From assembly GCF_024158745.1 (NCBI RefSeq), contig NZ_JAMZAW010000024.1, positions 62,001 through 126,000 on the forward strand: a stretch of 64,000 nucleotides of DNA, read 5' to 3'. Below, one piece after another: positions 41,995-50,762 of the stretch. The DNA is from Paenibacillus tyrphae (lineage in GTDB: Bacteria; Bacillota; Bacilli; Paenibacillales; NBRC-103111). Both the position numbers and the translations under genes were made by a program. Below the pieces are notes generated by a model, which saw only the letters and a program-made list of their open reading frames with translations, was not told the origin of the DNA and did no database searches. The first letter of the stretch is position 1. The number at the start of each line of letters is the position of its first letter.

Positions 41995-42609
41995 TTATTT
42001 CACAGCCGCTTCGTAACGTTTGCCGACTTCGTTCCAGTTGACAACGTTCCAGAATGCTGCAATGTAGTCAGGGCGTTTGTTTTGATATTTCAAGTAGTAC
42101 GCATGCTCCCATACGTCCAGACCGAGGAGCGGCGTTTCGCCTTCCATGATCGGGCTATCTTGGTTCGGCAGGCTGTACACTTTCAATTTGCCGTCTTTGG
42201 TCACAGCGAGGAAAGCCCAGCCGGAGCCGAAACGGGTCGTTGCCGCTTTAGCGAAATCTTCTTTGAACTTGTCGAAGCCGCCCAGTTCGCTGTTGATCGC
42301 GTCAGCCAGCTTGCCGCTCGGAGCGCCGCCGCCGTTCGGGCCGATCGTTTCCCAGAACAAGGAGTGGTTCGCATGGCCGCCGCCGTTGTTGCGGACTGCG
42401 GTACGGATGCTCTCCGGTACGCTGTTCAGATCGGCGATCAGGTCTTCCACGCTTTTGGATTGAAGATCGGCATGGCCTTCAAGCGCAGCGTTCAGGTTCG
42501 TAACGTATGTGTTGTGGTGACGATCGTGGTGGATCATCATGGTCATTTCGTCGATGTGAGGCTCAAGCGCATTGTTCGCATAAGGAAGTGCCGGTAATTG
42601 GTGTGCCAT
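41995..42609 (-). CDS. sodA: Superoxide dismutase (Mn)
   Basis: A 204-residue Mn/Fe-type enzyme that turns superoxide into oxygen and peroxide. The metal ligands are in HHDRHHNTYV (His), GGGHANHSLFWE (His) and LDVWEHAYYLKYQNKR (Asp and His). The Gln/Gly pattern near GGGHANHS fits a Mn form. AGGAGGTAG precedes the ATG. It has a good promoter and terminator and stands alone. A second, fused superoxide dismutase is encoded at 55007-56257. Confidence 0.96.
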   Translation of the reverse strand: MAHQLPALPYANNALEPHIDEMTMMIHHDRHHNTYVTNLNAALEGHADLQSKSVEDLIADLNSVPESIRTAVRNNGGGHANHSLFWETIGPNGGGAPSGKLADAINSELGGFDKFKEDFAKAATTRFGSGWAFLAVTKDGKLKVYSLPNQDSPIMEGETPLLGLDVWEHAYYLKYQNKRPDYIAAFWNVVNWNEVGKRYEAAVK

Positions 42610-42649
42610 CTTCTATCTACCTCCTGAGGATATGAGATTTCCAAGATTT

Positions 42650-42678
42650 ATTATCGCCTATTTTCTATATAAAATCAA
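42650..42678 (-). promoter_or_regulatory. Promoter of sodA
   Basis: On the minus strand TTGATT (42678-42673) and GATAAT (42655-42650) are 17 bp apart, about 40 bp upstream of the start. Confidence 0.55.
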
Positions 42679-42690
42679 CACTTATGTTTA

Positions 42691-42924
42691 TTAAGTATTC
42701 GTGGCCGGGGCATCCTCCCCACGGAACCGTTCTCCGCCGCGGTGTTCGATCTCATGGATGATCTGCCCGAGCATGGCGGTGCCTTGAGCGTTCAGCCAAG
42801 GGGACAGGTCGCTCATGACCCGTTGATGGTAATGAAGCTCCTCCGACGTCCATTTCGTCATCTGCACATCGTTCAGTTCGTCAATCCGGCGCATAATACC
42901 GGACTTCGTCGCCTCGTTTGTCAT
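42691..42924 (-). CDS. Conserved hypothetical protein, 77 residues
   Basis: A small, soluble, probably helical protein (RRIDELNDVQMTKWTSEELH, then GTAMLGQIIHEIEHRGGE). I do not recognise its family. A very strong GGAGGAGG site six bases before ATG 42924 argues that it is real. It lies upstream of sodA on the same strand, and its stop is only 13 bases from the sodA promoter. No cofactor motif is seen. Confidence 0.6.
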   Translation of the reverse strand: MTNEATKSGIMRRIDELNDVQMTKWTSEELHYHQRVMSDLSPWLNAQGTAMLGQIIHEIEHRGGERFRGEDAPATNT

Positions 42925-43039
42925 CGTCTTCCTCCTCCAATGCAATCCGAACGATTGCCGCATGATATTGCATCCGTCTGTGCAAAGCCAAAGATTACCG
43001 GATTATCGTTTCACGCCGTTCGGACTTTTATGCAAAAAA

Positions 43040-43297
43040 AAGAGGAGGCAGTTTTGCCTCCCGAGATTGTTGAGAAAGTGGTCATTAAGGTATTAGAGGT
43101 GTACGAGGGGGGTATCCACTTCCGACCGCTCTTGTCATCGGGAAATTTGATTGAAACCGCTTGACTAGCGGATATTTCCCGAAGACAAAGGCGGCCGCTA
43201 TCGCTTCTCCAGTGGATACCCCACCTCCGTATGTTTTTCTATTTTTATAATGACCATTTTCTCAACAGCCTAAGAGGAGGCAGTTCCGCCTCCCGAG
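43040..43297. repeat. Palindromic element flanked by duplicated terminator hairpins
   Basis: Two 26-bp direct repeats (43040-43065 and 43272-43297; 24 of 26 identical) each form a GGAGGC/GCCTCC hairpin. Between them lie 206 bases that are almost one continuous inverted repeat. Outer arms of 20 bp (43068-43087 and 43248-43267) match at 19 positions; GGGGTATCCACT (43109-43120) matches perfectly with 43211-43222; CTTGTC plus TCGGGAAAT pairs with ATTTCCCGA plus GACAAAG; the tip is CCGC/GCGG. On the minus strand the left hairpin has a T8 run and would serve as the terminator of the lipoprotein gene at 43299. The layout suggests insertion of a MITE-like unit. The rest of the 42925-43298 gap holds nothing else. 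Confidence 0.7.
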
Positions 43298-43298
43298 C

Positions 43299-44135
43299 TT
43301 AACCCCCACTGCTGGAGCTGGAGCTCCCGATCCCGCCGTGCCCGCCGGAGCTTCCTGAAGAGATGCCGCTGGACGAACTGAATGAGCTTGACGAGCCGGA
43401 GCTTCCTTTCGAGCTGCTGCTTGTCGAAGACCCGGACGAACCGGTAGATGCCGACGAGCCGGATACGGATTTGCCTGGCGTACCCGCAGAAGAGGCGGAT
43501 GAGTCGCCGCTAGTCGTTCCCGAGCTGCTGCCGCTCTTCACGCCAGTGCTTGAACCGGACGAAACGGAGTCCTTCGTGTTGAAGCTGCCTGTTCGTCCGC
43601 TGGTTGTAGGCGCAGGCGTATTCGCCGGTTCCGGCGTGCTCTTGGACGGGGCGGCTGGCGTATTGCCGTTTCCTTGCGGCTGGACGGCATTGCCGCCCGG
43701 CTTCGTGACGGTTGGCGGGGAAGCAACCACTCCGTTCGATCCTGTGACGGATCGGCGATAGTAAGTGTTGCCGCCGTAGAAATAGGCGCTGCTGCCCGAA
43801 CGGTTGATGCGTCCGCTACCGTCGTCGCATTCATCGTCGTTGTTGTCGTCCCGGCAGTAGTCTGCTGCCGGAGCTGCTGCCGCACCAGCTGCCGCACCGG
43901 CTGCGGCTCCGATGCCGGCGGCAGCTCCGGCGCCGGCCGCAGCACCCGGGCTGGTCGCGGCAGGGGGCGGATTGATCCCGCCTTGAGGCGGGGGCGTCTG
44001 CAGCGGGGCTTTCGCAGGCGGAGGCGAGGAGCACCCGGCGCTTGCAGCCAAGGCAGCCGCTACAAACAGGCTGATCAGCTTCTTATTTCCCGCTGCCGAT
44101 GAAGCGTTCGGATTAGAGGGCTCATGCTTGTTCAT
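43299..44135 (-). CDS. Ser/Gly-rich lipoprotein
   Basis: A 278-residue protein with a signal peptide ending in AASAGC (Cys35), so probably lipidated. It continues as Pro/Ala-rich (about 36-100), then an acidic patch DYCRDDNNDDECDDGSG, a short folded-looking stretch (AYFYGGNTYYRRSV), and a 110-residue tail made almost wholly of Ser, Gly and Thr. No enzymatic domain is visible; a surface-exposed, disordered role is likely. ATG 44135 follows GGGAGCG. The palindromic element starts at its stop codon. I know no close family. Confidence 0.7.
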   Translation of the reverse strand: MNKHEPSNPNASSAAGNKKLISLFVAAALAASAGCSSPPPAKAPLQTPPPQGGINPPPAATSPGAAAGAGAAAGIGAAAGAAAGAAAAPAADYCRDDNNDDECDDGSGRINRSGSSAYFYGGNTYYRRSVTGSNGVVASPPTVTKPGGNAVQPQGNGNTPAAPSKSTPEPANTPAPTTSGRTGSFNTKDSVSSGSSTGVKSGSSSGTTSGDSSASSAGTPGKSVSGSSASTGSSGSSTSSSSKGSSGSSSSFSSSSGISSGSSGGHGGIGSSSSSSGG

Positions 44136-44302
44136 CTTGATTCGCTCCCATTCTAAGGAAATTACCAATTAATACGAAACGGTTACATCTAATGTTTCGG
44201 CAAAATTCGCAATCTTTCGTTGCCGAAACTATTTTTTTCGTCATATACTAGAGTGGTAAGTTTTAGTAGAGTTGTCAACAGGGAGATTGCTAGGGGGAGC
44301 AA

Positions 44303-47300
44303 ATGCGGATGAAGAAGCGATGGCTTCACGTAACGTTAGCGACGGCAATAATGCTGTCGCCTTTTTTGGCTTGGAGTTCGGGAAAAGTACAGGCAGCGGA
44401 GGGAAATTTGGATGCACGGTCCTCGTTTCCGCCATTTTCGATGCCGTCGTCCCTTGTAACTCAGCCGGCAAACGTAGATTCCGGAAAAGTGTGGGTGAAA
44501 TACAAGGAGCAAGCCCGGAGCGAGGGCTCTGCCGGACTGCTTGCGGCCGGGGATTCGGATTCGTTCGTCGAAATGCCGCTGGCGCCGGGAGAGAACGTGC
44601 TTTCCGCTGTCGAACGCTATAAACAAGACCCTGCCGTGGCGGCAGCCGAGCCCGAATATTTGCTGCAATACGCCGATCCGGCGGTGACGGAGGTGCCCGA
44701 TCAGGTTGCAGGCGGGGGCGGTTCGCCGACCGTGACCTCCACCATCTATCAACCGAATGACCCTTATTATGCGAACGGGAGCCAGTGGGGTCTCAGCGTA
44801 ACCGAGATGACCTATGCCTGGGAGCGCGTGCAGGACAGGTTTTCGATCCGTATCGCGATCGTCGATTCGGGAGTGAATCCGAATCATTCGGATCTCGCCG
44901 GGAGCTTGGAAGCGGGATATAATGCGCTTGATGAAGGCCAGCCTCCTGTCGACGATTCGGGACACGGTACGATGGTCGCCGGGATCGCCGCAGCCGTAAC
45001 CAATAACGGCATCGGCATAGCCGGAGCGGCCGGCGGCGCACGGATCGTTCCGGTGAAAGTAGGGAAGAAAGACGCTAACAATAAAGATTACATTCCGAGC
45101 AGCGCCGTAGCCCAAGGCATCCGATGGGCGGCAGACAACAAGGTAGACGTGATCAACATCAGCCTGGGGATGCCGCAAAACAGCCAAATGCTGAAAGAAG
45201 CCGTCGATTACGCCCTGGCCCGGAATGTGGTTATTGTCGCAGCGGCCGGCAACGAGAGCAACCATTGGCTTTTCGGCGAGCCTGTGGATTTTCCGACCCG
45301 TGAGGACAACTCCTACAGGAGGTTTGCCTGGACCGTCTATCCGGCGCGCTACGAGGGTGTCGTTTCCGTTGGCTCGGTTAGTCGCTTAGCGAACAATGCG
45401 TTGACGATTTCCGATTTTTCCAACATTGGAAAAATAACAACGGTTGCGCAGGGAACCGGCGTTTACTCGACGGCGCTGTCCGGGGGCTATGCCAGCGGTG
45501 CCGGGACCTCTTATTCGTCCCCGATGGTTGCGGGACTGGCCGCCTTGCTTAAAGCACAAAATAAAAATTTGAGCTCGCAGGACGTGCACCATATCTTGCT
45601 TGACAGCAGCCAAAAGCTGGGTGTACCACCGATCGCGGGATATTATTTGGGGACATATTACTCTCCGAAGTATCAAGATTATTACGGCGGAGGGCTAATG
45701 AACGGCAAACGGGCTTTTACAATGCCGCGTCTCCGTATGACGGCAGTGCCGGAGCCGGACGGGCGGCAAGCCAACGTGACGGTAAAGGCATTGGATGATA
45801 AAGGGACCCTGCTTCGGAACCTGTCCTCCGAAATTACGGTGATGGTGAATCACGAGGATCGTTACAAACAGAACAAAACCGTTTCTTTGGTCAACGGGGA
45901 ATGGAGCGGCCCGGTCGAGCTTTCCGTGACCGACGACGTTTACGATATTACGATCCAGGCCAACGATGCGCCCGGTAGTGGCAATGAATTCATCGAATCC
46001 GGCGCTGCAAGGTTTTCCAAGCTTCCGGATCGGCCGAAAGCTTCGATCGGTTCGGGAACTTACACCGGTCCCCAAACCGTAACGTTATCTACGGCGACAC
46101 CCGGAGCCGCAATCTATATAACGTATGATGGATTGAATTCCATCGAATTGGAGGGGCCTTTAACCATCAGCTCCAATACAACGTTTTATGCCGCTGCGAT
46201 GAAAAACGGCGTCTGGAGCGAGACCGCCGAGTACGCTTATATCATCCAGCCGGCTCCTGCCGGCGGCGGAGGTGGAGGGGGCAGCTCGGGCTGCTGCGCC
46301 GGAGGAGGCGGCGGTGGCGGCTGGAGCGGTGCCCCTGCAGCTTCCGGCGATGGCAAAAGCGAATCCGGCTCCGTTCTGAGCGTGAAGCCGGACAAAGCGA
46401 AACTGCTGGAACAGCTTGCCGCTGCCAAAGGAGCCCCGGTTACGATCGACGCCGGCGCCCGATCCGACAGTGCCGTGAAGCAAATCATCGTGGAACTGCC
46501 GGGCGAGGTATGGCTTAAAGCGGCAGAAGCCGGGTCGGCCTTCGTCGTTCGTTCCGATCAAGCGTCGCTGACCATTCCGCCGGACGCTTTTGCCGTAGAG
46601 AGCGCAGCGACTCCGGTTAAGCTAACCGTTACCATGTCGCAGGAGGCTCCCGGCAAACCGGCCTATGCCGGACTCGCTTCTCCCGTATTCGATTTCACGC
46701 TTCAGGCGGGCGATCGGACGATCGAAGCGTTCAACAAGAATGTGACGGTGCTGCTGCGGTATGACTCAGCCAAGATCGGCGATGCCGCCAAGACGGGAAT
46801 TTATGTTTACAACGCTCAAGCCGGACGCTGGGAATATGTCGGCGGCAAGGCGGAGAACGGGGCGATTCAAGTCCGGTTGAGCCACTTCTCGTCCTATGCC
46901 GTCATGGAATGGAACCGGACGTTTGACGATATTGCAGCTCACTGGGCAAAGACGACCATCGAACGGATGGCGGCCAAGCAGATCGCCGACGGCATGACGG
47001 AGACGGCCTTCGCACCGGAGGCGACCATGACGCGGGCTCAGTTCGCCGCACTGCTCGCACGGACGCTCAAGCTGCCGCCAGGCGCCAAGGAGCTGCCGTT
47101 CAAGGACGTGCCCCACGATGCGTGGTATCGCGATGCGTTGGCCCAAGCGCTGGCCGCCAAGCTCGTGAGCGGGGTCAGCGACACGGCATTCGCTCCGGAA
47201 GCGCCGGTCACCCGCGAGCAAATGGCTCTCATGCTGATGAACGCGTACGGTTATGTCCGAGGGGCCGAGACCCAATTGCCGCCGAACGCACCGGCATTCA

Positions 47301-47467
47301 CGGACCGTGAGGCCGTCAGCGACTGGGCCAAGGATTCGGTAGGACGGGCCGCCGGGCTGGGCTTGCTGGAAGGCAACCCGGACGGCTCCTTCGAGCCGAA
47401 TAGACAAGCGACGCGGGCCCAGGCCGTGACGGTTCTGCACCGGCTCTTGGATCAGATGGAGAAATAA
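44303..47467 (+). CDS. Secreted subtilisin-like serine protease with SLH domains
   Basis: A 1054-residue protein. The signal peptide ends near KVQAA. The S8 catalytic domain (about 150-460) shows Asp in IAIVDSGVNPNHSDLAG, His in DDSGHGTMVAGIAA and Ser in GTSYSSPMVAGLAALL. Further on are a sandwich region, a chitobiase-C-like module (about 580-650; YTGPQTVTLST), a Gly-rich linker with a CC pair, another sandwich (about 690-870) and three SLH repeats (about 873-1054) that hold the protein to the cell wall. The catalytic triad is intact. It starts at ATG 44303 after AGGGGGAG. It ends in a single-gene terminator. Confidence 0.94.
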   Translation: MRMKKRWLHVTLATAIMLSPFLAWSSGKVQAAEGNLDARSSFPPFSMPSSLVTQPANVDSGKVWVKYKEQARSEGSAGLLAAGDSDSFVEMPLAPGENVLSAVERYKQDPAVAAAEPEYLLQYADPAVTEVPDQVAGGGGSPTVTSTIYQPNDPYYANGSQWGLSVTEMTYAWERVQDRFSIRIAIVDSGVNPNHSDLAGSLEAGYNALDEGQPPVDDSGHGTMVAGIAAAVTNNGIGIAGAAGGARIVPVKVGKKDANNKDYIPSSAVAQGIRWAADNKVDVINISLGMPQNSQMLKEAVDYALARNVVIVAAAGNESNHWLFGEPVDFPTREDNSYRRFAWTVYPARYEGVVSVGSVSRLANNALTISDFSNIGKITTVAQGTGVYSTALSGGYASGAGTSYSSPMVAGLAALLKAQNKNLSSQDVHHILLDSSQKLGVPPIAGYYLGTYYSPKYQDYYGGGLMNGKRAFTMPRLRMTAVPEPDGRQANVTVKALDDKGTLLRNLSSEITVMVNHEDRYKQNKTVSLVNGEWSGPVELSVTDDVYDITIQANDAPGSGNEFIESGAARFSKLPDRPKASIGSGTYTGPQTVTLSTATPGAAIYITYDGLNSIELEGPLTISSNTTFYAAAMKNGVWSETAEYAYIIQPAPAGGGGGGGSSGCCAGGGGGGGWSGAPAASGDGKSESGSVLSVKPDKAKLLEQLAAAKGAPVTIDAGARSDSAVKQIIVELPGEVWLKAAEAGSAFVVRSDQASLTIPPDAFAVESAATPVKLTVTMSQEAPGKPAYAGLASPVFDFTLQAGDRTIEAFNKNVTVLLRYDSAKIGDAAKTGIYVYNAQAGRWEYVGGKAENGAIQVRLSHFSSYAVMEWNRTFDDIAAHWAKTTIERMAAKQIADGMTETAFAPEATMTRAQFAALLARTLKLPPGAKELPFKDVPHDAWYRDALAQALAAKLVSGVSDTAFAPEAPVTREQMALMLMNAYGYVRGAETQLPPNAPAFTDREAVSDWAKDSVGRAAGLGLLEGNPDGSFEPNRQATRAQAVTVLHRLLDQMEK

Positions 47468-47490
47468 CGCTCCTGCGAGCAGCTCGCAGG

Positions 47491-47533
47491 AAAAGCTCCC
47501 CGAAGGCAGCGGATGCCGGAAGGGAGCTTTTTC
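47491..47533 (+). terminator. Terminator of the SLH protease
   Basis: AAAAGCTCCC (47491-47500) pairs with GGGAGCTTTTT (47522-47532). A separate perfect stem, CCTGCGAGC/GCTCGCAGG (47472-47490), precedes it. Confidence 0.8.
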
Positions 47534-47592
47534 GCCGTTGACCGGAGATTGCACGATTTGCAAAGAACAGACAATAAACGACCCGAACTTTT

Positions 47593-47620
47593 TGCAAACG
47601 CTTAAAATTAAACGCTTTCA
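47593..47620. promoter_or_regulatory. Tandem cre-like sites
   Basis: Two 14-bp matches, 12 of 14 each, to the CcpA consensus TGWAARCGYTWNCW lie back to back (47593-47606 and 47607-47620), both holding AAACGCTT. They are 116 bp upstream of the GNAT gene. The match is imperfect and the two copies sit closer than usual. Confidence 0.25.
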
Positions 47621-47735
47621 AGAGGAAATGAAAAAAATATGAAGATTTTTTATCGTTTTTTTGAAAATTAGCAGGAATATTGCGTTATTTGTCGTATTTT
47701 ATTATCTACCATATGAGTGGCGGGGAGAGTTTAAC

Positions 47736-48173
47736 ATGCTTGTAAGTTCGTATCTGGTTCGTACGTTTAAATTGTCCGATTACGTTTCAGTCACGGAGCT
47801 TTTCAGGAATGTGCTTTCAGAGGAATGTTACGAGGAGACGATGTCGGCTTTCGCCAGACAGTTGTCCTGGGATAGCGAGCTCGTCCTTGTCGCGGAAGAC
47901 GAAGGTGCGATCGTCGGGGTCATCGTCGGAACGATCGATAAACAGGACGGCTACTACTATCGCATTGCCGTAGGGCAGGATCATCAGCGCAGAGGAATCG
48001 GCCAGACCTTGATCGAGTCCCTTCGCCAGCGTTTCGTAGGACGCAAAGTGCGCCGCATTATGGTTACCATCGATGCGCACAACGAAGTGGTCATTCCCGT
48101 ATACGAGAAAGCCGGCTATCAGGCGGAAGATTTTTCCCGGTTTCCGCAGCGGCTCAGCATTGTGAACGGCTGA
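47736..48173 (+). CDS. GNAT-family N-acetyltransferase
   Basis: A 145-residue protein. The acetyl-CoA motif QDHQRRGIGQTLIESLRQRF (about 83-102) is intact, and the C-terminal IPVYEKAGYQ is usual. The acceptor could be a protein N-terminus, an amino acid or a drug. ATG 47736 is chosen for the GGGGAGAG site; a longer open frame extends upstream without one. It is a single gene with a terminator. Confidence 0.88.
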   Translation: MLVSSYLVRTFKLSDYVSVTELFRNVLSEECYEETMSAFARQLSWDSELVLVAEDEGAIVGVIVGTIDKQDGYYYRIAVGQDHQRRGIGQTLIESLRQRFVGRKVRRIMVTIDAHNEVVIPVYEKAGYQAEDFSRFPQRLSIVNG

Positions 48174-48205
48174 TATCGAGCCGAATCAAGCTTAACGAAT
48201 CACAC

Positions 48206-48248
48206 AAGCATACCCGGAGCCCTCGGTTTCCCGGCTATGCTTTTTTTG
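48206..48248 (+). terminator. Terminator of the GNAT gene
   Basis: AAGCATA (48206-48212) with CCGG pairs with CCGG and TATGCTT (48236-48242), followed by seven T's. Confidence 0.82.
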
Positions 48249-48360
48249 TTTATTCGAAGATTACGGCTCTTGAAAGCGGTGCAACATAAGTTTATGCTAG
48301 TAGCAAGAGTAAGAAGTACGACAGTCAGTTGAAAACCGCAGGCAGAAGGGTTTGGACCAC

Positions 48361-48912
48361 ATGAAGACGTTTACCCCGCATGTCATCAAAAGCTTTAAAC
48401 ACGACGGGCACTTGCATCGCATGTGGCTTGAAAATTGGTTGGTGCCGGAACGTCTGCTGCATGAATCCCATCGGGCGGAGTCCATGCTGGTGCTGATTAA
48501 CAGCCAGACGAAAATCGTCGAGGCCGACGGCAAAGAATGGGTCAGCCGCATTCCCGGAGTGTCTTTTTTTATCCCGGGGCAGTGGTTTAACGTAGTCGCG
48601 CTGATCGAGGAAACCGGCGTCCGGTACTATTGCAACGTCGCTTCCCCGCCTTATGTGAACGGACGTGTCATTACCTATATCGATTACGATCTGGACGTGA
48701 TTCGCATGCCGGCGGGCGATGTGCATGTCGTCGATCGGGAAGAATATGAGCGGCACAAGCTCGCCTATCATTATTCCACCGTTGTGGAGAGCAAGGTCGA
48801 GCAGGGCCTGCAGCATTTGCTGGGGCGCGTGAAAAGCGCTAAAGCGCCGTTTCGGGACGAGCTGGTCCTATCCTATTATGAGCAGTGGAAAGAACGCGGA
48901 GCGGAGGGTTAG
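48361..48912 (+). CDS. DUF402-family protein (nucleoside tri-/diphosphatase-like)
   Basis: A 183-residue protein resembling Bacillus YgaC. Signature pieces are FIPGQWFNVVALIEETGVRYYCNVASPP, ITYIDYDLDVIRMPAGDVHVVD and DREEYERHKLAYHY, including the conserved Asp and Glu residues. In some Firmicutes this fold hydrolyses nucleoside di- and triphosphates. ATG 48361 is likely; TTG 48352 is too close to the ribosome site. The next gene starts four bases after its stop, so it heads a lepB-queG-ogt-HD transcript. Confidence 0.85.
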   Translation: MKTFTPHVIKSFKHDGHLHRMWLENWLVPERLLHESHRAESMLVLINSQTKIVEADGKEWVSRIPGVSFFIPGQWFNVVALIEETGVRYYCNVASPPYVNGRVITYIDYDLDVIRMPAGDVHVVDREEYERHKLAYHYSTVVESKVEQGLQHLLGRVKSAKAPFRDELVLSYYEQWKERGAEG

Positions 48913-48915
48913 GAT

Positions 48916-49512
48916 GTGAGCTTTTCTCTGAGCAACAACGAAAGCGAACGGACCGAAAGCTCGTCGGAAAGCCCGGTGAGCTCCAACCCTTTACGAGAGC
49001 TGCTGGGCTGGATGAAGTGGTTCGCATTCGCGTTGGCCTTGGTCGTGCTCATGCATCAATTCGTGTTTCATTTGTCCACAGTCAAAGGGGAATCTATGCA
49101 GCCTACGCTGGAAGAGGGCGAATGGCTGTTTATTAATAAAACGATCCGTTACGCCGGAACGCCGCCCAAGCGCGGAGACGTCGTGGTCATTCAGGAGCCG
49201 CCGGGAAGCGAATCCATGCATCCTTTTTTGGTGAAGCGGGTGGTAGCGGTGGCTGGGGACGAGGTCCATATCCGGGGCGGCAAGCTTTACGTCAACGGCA
49301 GCGAGGTGCAGGAAGCGTACACGGATTCCGGTATCGAGGACGGGCGCTTCGAGCCTTATACGGTTGCCGAAGGCCATCTGTTCGTCATGGGGGACAACCG
49401 ACACCGGTATGCCAGCTACGATAGCCGCACCTTCGGCGCCATTCCCGTAACCCGGGTCATCGGACGGGCGGAATGGATCGTATGGCCGCCGCAAAAGTGG
49501 AGGAGCCTGTAA
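48916..49512 (+). CDS. lepB: Signal peptidase I
   Basis: A 198-residue protein with one N-terminal helix (WFAFALALVVLMHQFVFH). The catalytic Ser is in KGESMQPTLEEGEW and the Lys in FLVKRVVAVAGDE; VMGDNRHRYASYDSRTFG is the third box. It removes signal peptides from exported proteins on the outer face of the membrane. It starts at GTG 48916 after GGAGGG. Its stop codon overlaps the queG start as TAATG. Confidence 0.93.
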   Translation: MSFSLSNNESERTESSSESPVSSNPLRELLGWMKWFAFALALVVLMHQFVFHLSTVKGESMQPTLEEGEWLFINKTIRYAGTPPKRGDVVVIQEPPGSESMHPFLVKRVVAVAGDEVHIRGGKLYVNGSEVQEAYTDSGIEDGRFEPYTVAEGHLFVMGDNRHRYASYDSRTFGAIPVTRVIGRAEWIVWPPQKWRSL

Positions 49513-50762
49513 TGGAAAAAGATGACAGCAGGGCGGGAACAGAGCAGCAGAGCGAACGTTTTGCGGCGGCGGAGGAGCTGCAGCCAGCGGACTGGAGCCG
49601 GCTCAAGCAGCAGCTGCTAGCGGATGCGGAGCAGCTTGGCATTGATAAGATTGGCTTTGCGAGCGCCGACCCGTTCGTTGAATTGAAGGATATTTTGATC
49701 CGGCACCGCGAGAAAGGGTTCGAATCCGGCTTCGAGGAGCCGGATATCGAGAAGCGTGTGGACCCGGGCCTGACGCTTGCGGAGCCCCGGTCCATAATTT
49801 CGATCGCGGTGGCGTATCCGTCGAAGCTGAGAAATGCGCCGCGGTCCGAGCCGGGCGCGTATCGGGGCATTTTGTCCCGCTCCGCTTGGGGGCAGGACTA
49901 CCATCATGTGCTGCGCAACCGGCTTGCAAGGCTGGAAGCCTGGATTCGCGAACGGGTTCCCGGAGCGCGCACGGCAAGTCTGGTCGATACCGGGGCGCTT
50001 GTCGACCGGGCGGTGGCCGAGCGGGCCGGGATCGGCTGGGTCGGCAAAAATTGCTCCGTGATTACCCCGGAATGGGGGTCATGGGTTTACCTCGGCGAAC
50101 TGATCACGAACGTGCCGTTTCCGCCGGATACGCCCGTGACCGAGAGCTGCGGCGATTGCACGCTTTGCATCGATGCCTGTCCGACCGGAGCGCTCGTCGG
50201 CCCCGGGCAGCTTAACGCGCAGCGCTGCGTTTCGTTCCTCACGCAGACAAAAGGGTTCATCGAGGACGACGAGCTGAAGCGCAAGATCGGTAACCGGCTG
50301 TACGGCTGCGATACGTGCCAGATCGTCTGTCCCAAAAATAAAGGCATTCACGCCGGACATCATCCGGAGCTGCAGCCGGACCCCGAGATCGTCAAGCCGC
50401 TGCTGCTGCCGCTGCTCTCCATGTCGAACCGCGAGTTCAAAGAGCGGTTCGGCCACAGCGCCGCCGCTTGGCGCGGGCGCAAGCCTATCCAACGCAACGC
50501 GATTCTTGCGCTGGGCAACTTCCGGGACGCAAGCAGCGTGCCGCAGCTCTCGGAGCTGCTGCGGAAGGACGAGCGCCCCGAGATTCGCGGCACGGCCGCC
50601 TGGGCGCTTGGCCGCATCGGAGGCGAGGCTGCGCGCGAGGCGCTGGACGCCGCTTGGGAGACGGAGCGGGACGAGGCCGCCCGCCGGGAGATCGGCAAAG
50701 CGCGCGCGCAATTTACGGGAGAGCGACAGGGGGATGAGCAGGATGGCGATCCGATACGATGA
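49512..50762 (+). CDS. queG: Epoxyqueuosine reductase
   Basis: A 416-residue enzyme for the last step of queuosine synthesis in tRNA. It binds cobalamin and two 4Fe-4S clusters: CGDCTLCIDACP and CDTCQIVCP (about 217-285). SLVDTGALVDRAVAERAGIGWVGKN is the catalytic stretch with the conserved Asp. A HEAT-repeat C-terminus (about 325-400; RGTAAWALGRIGG) gives the long QueG form. ATG 49512 follows GTGGAGGAG. It overlaps the end of lepB and the start of ogt, so the cluster is coupled. Confidence 0.95.
   Translation: MEKDDSRAGTEQQSERFAAAEELQPADWSRLKQQLLADAEQLGIDKIGFASADPFVELKDILIRHREKGFESGFEEPDIEKRVDPGLTLAEPRSIISIAVAYPSKLRNAPRSEPGAYRGILSRSAWGQDYHHVLRNRLARLEAWIRERVPGARTASLVDTGALVDRAVAERAGIGWVGKNCSVITPEWGSWVYLGELITNVPFPPDTPVTESCGDCTLCIDACPTGALVGPGQLNAQRCVSFLTQTKGFIEDDELKRKIGNRLYGCDTCQIVCPKNKGIHAGHHPELQPDPEIVKPLLLPLLSMSNREFKERFGHSAAAWRGRKPIQRNAILALGNFRDASSVPQLSELLRKDERPEIRGTAAWALGRIGGEAAREALDAAWETERDEAARREIGKARAQFTGERQGDEQDGDPIR

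Noticed and set aside
49715..49735. tRNA T-arm-like GGTTCGAATCC
   Set aside because: It lies within the queG coding frame and no acceptor or anticodon stem can be drawn around it.
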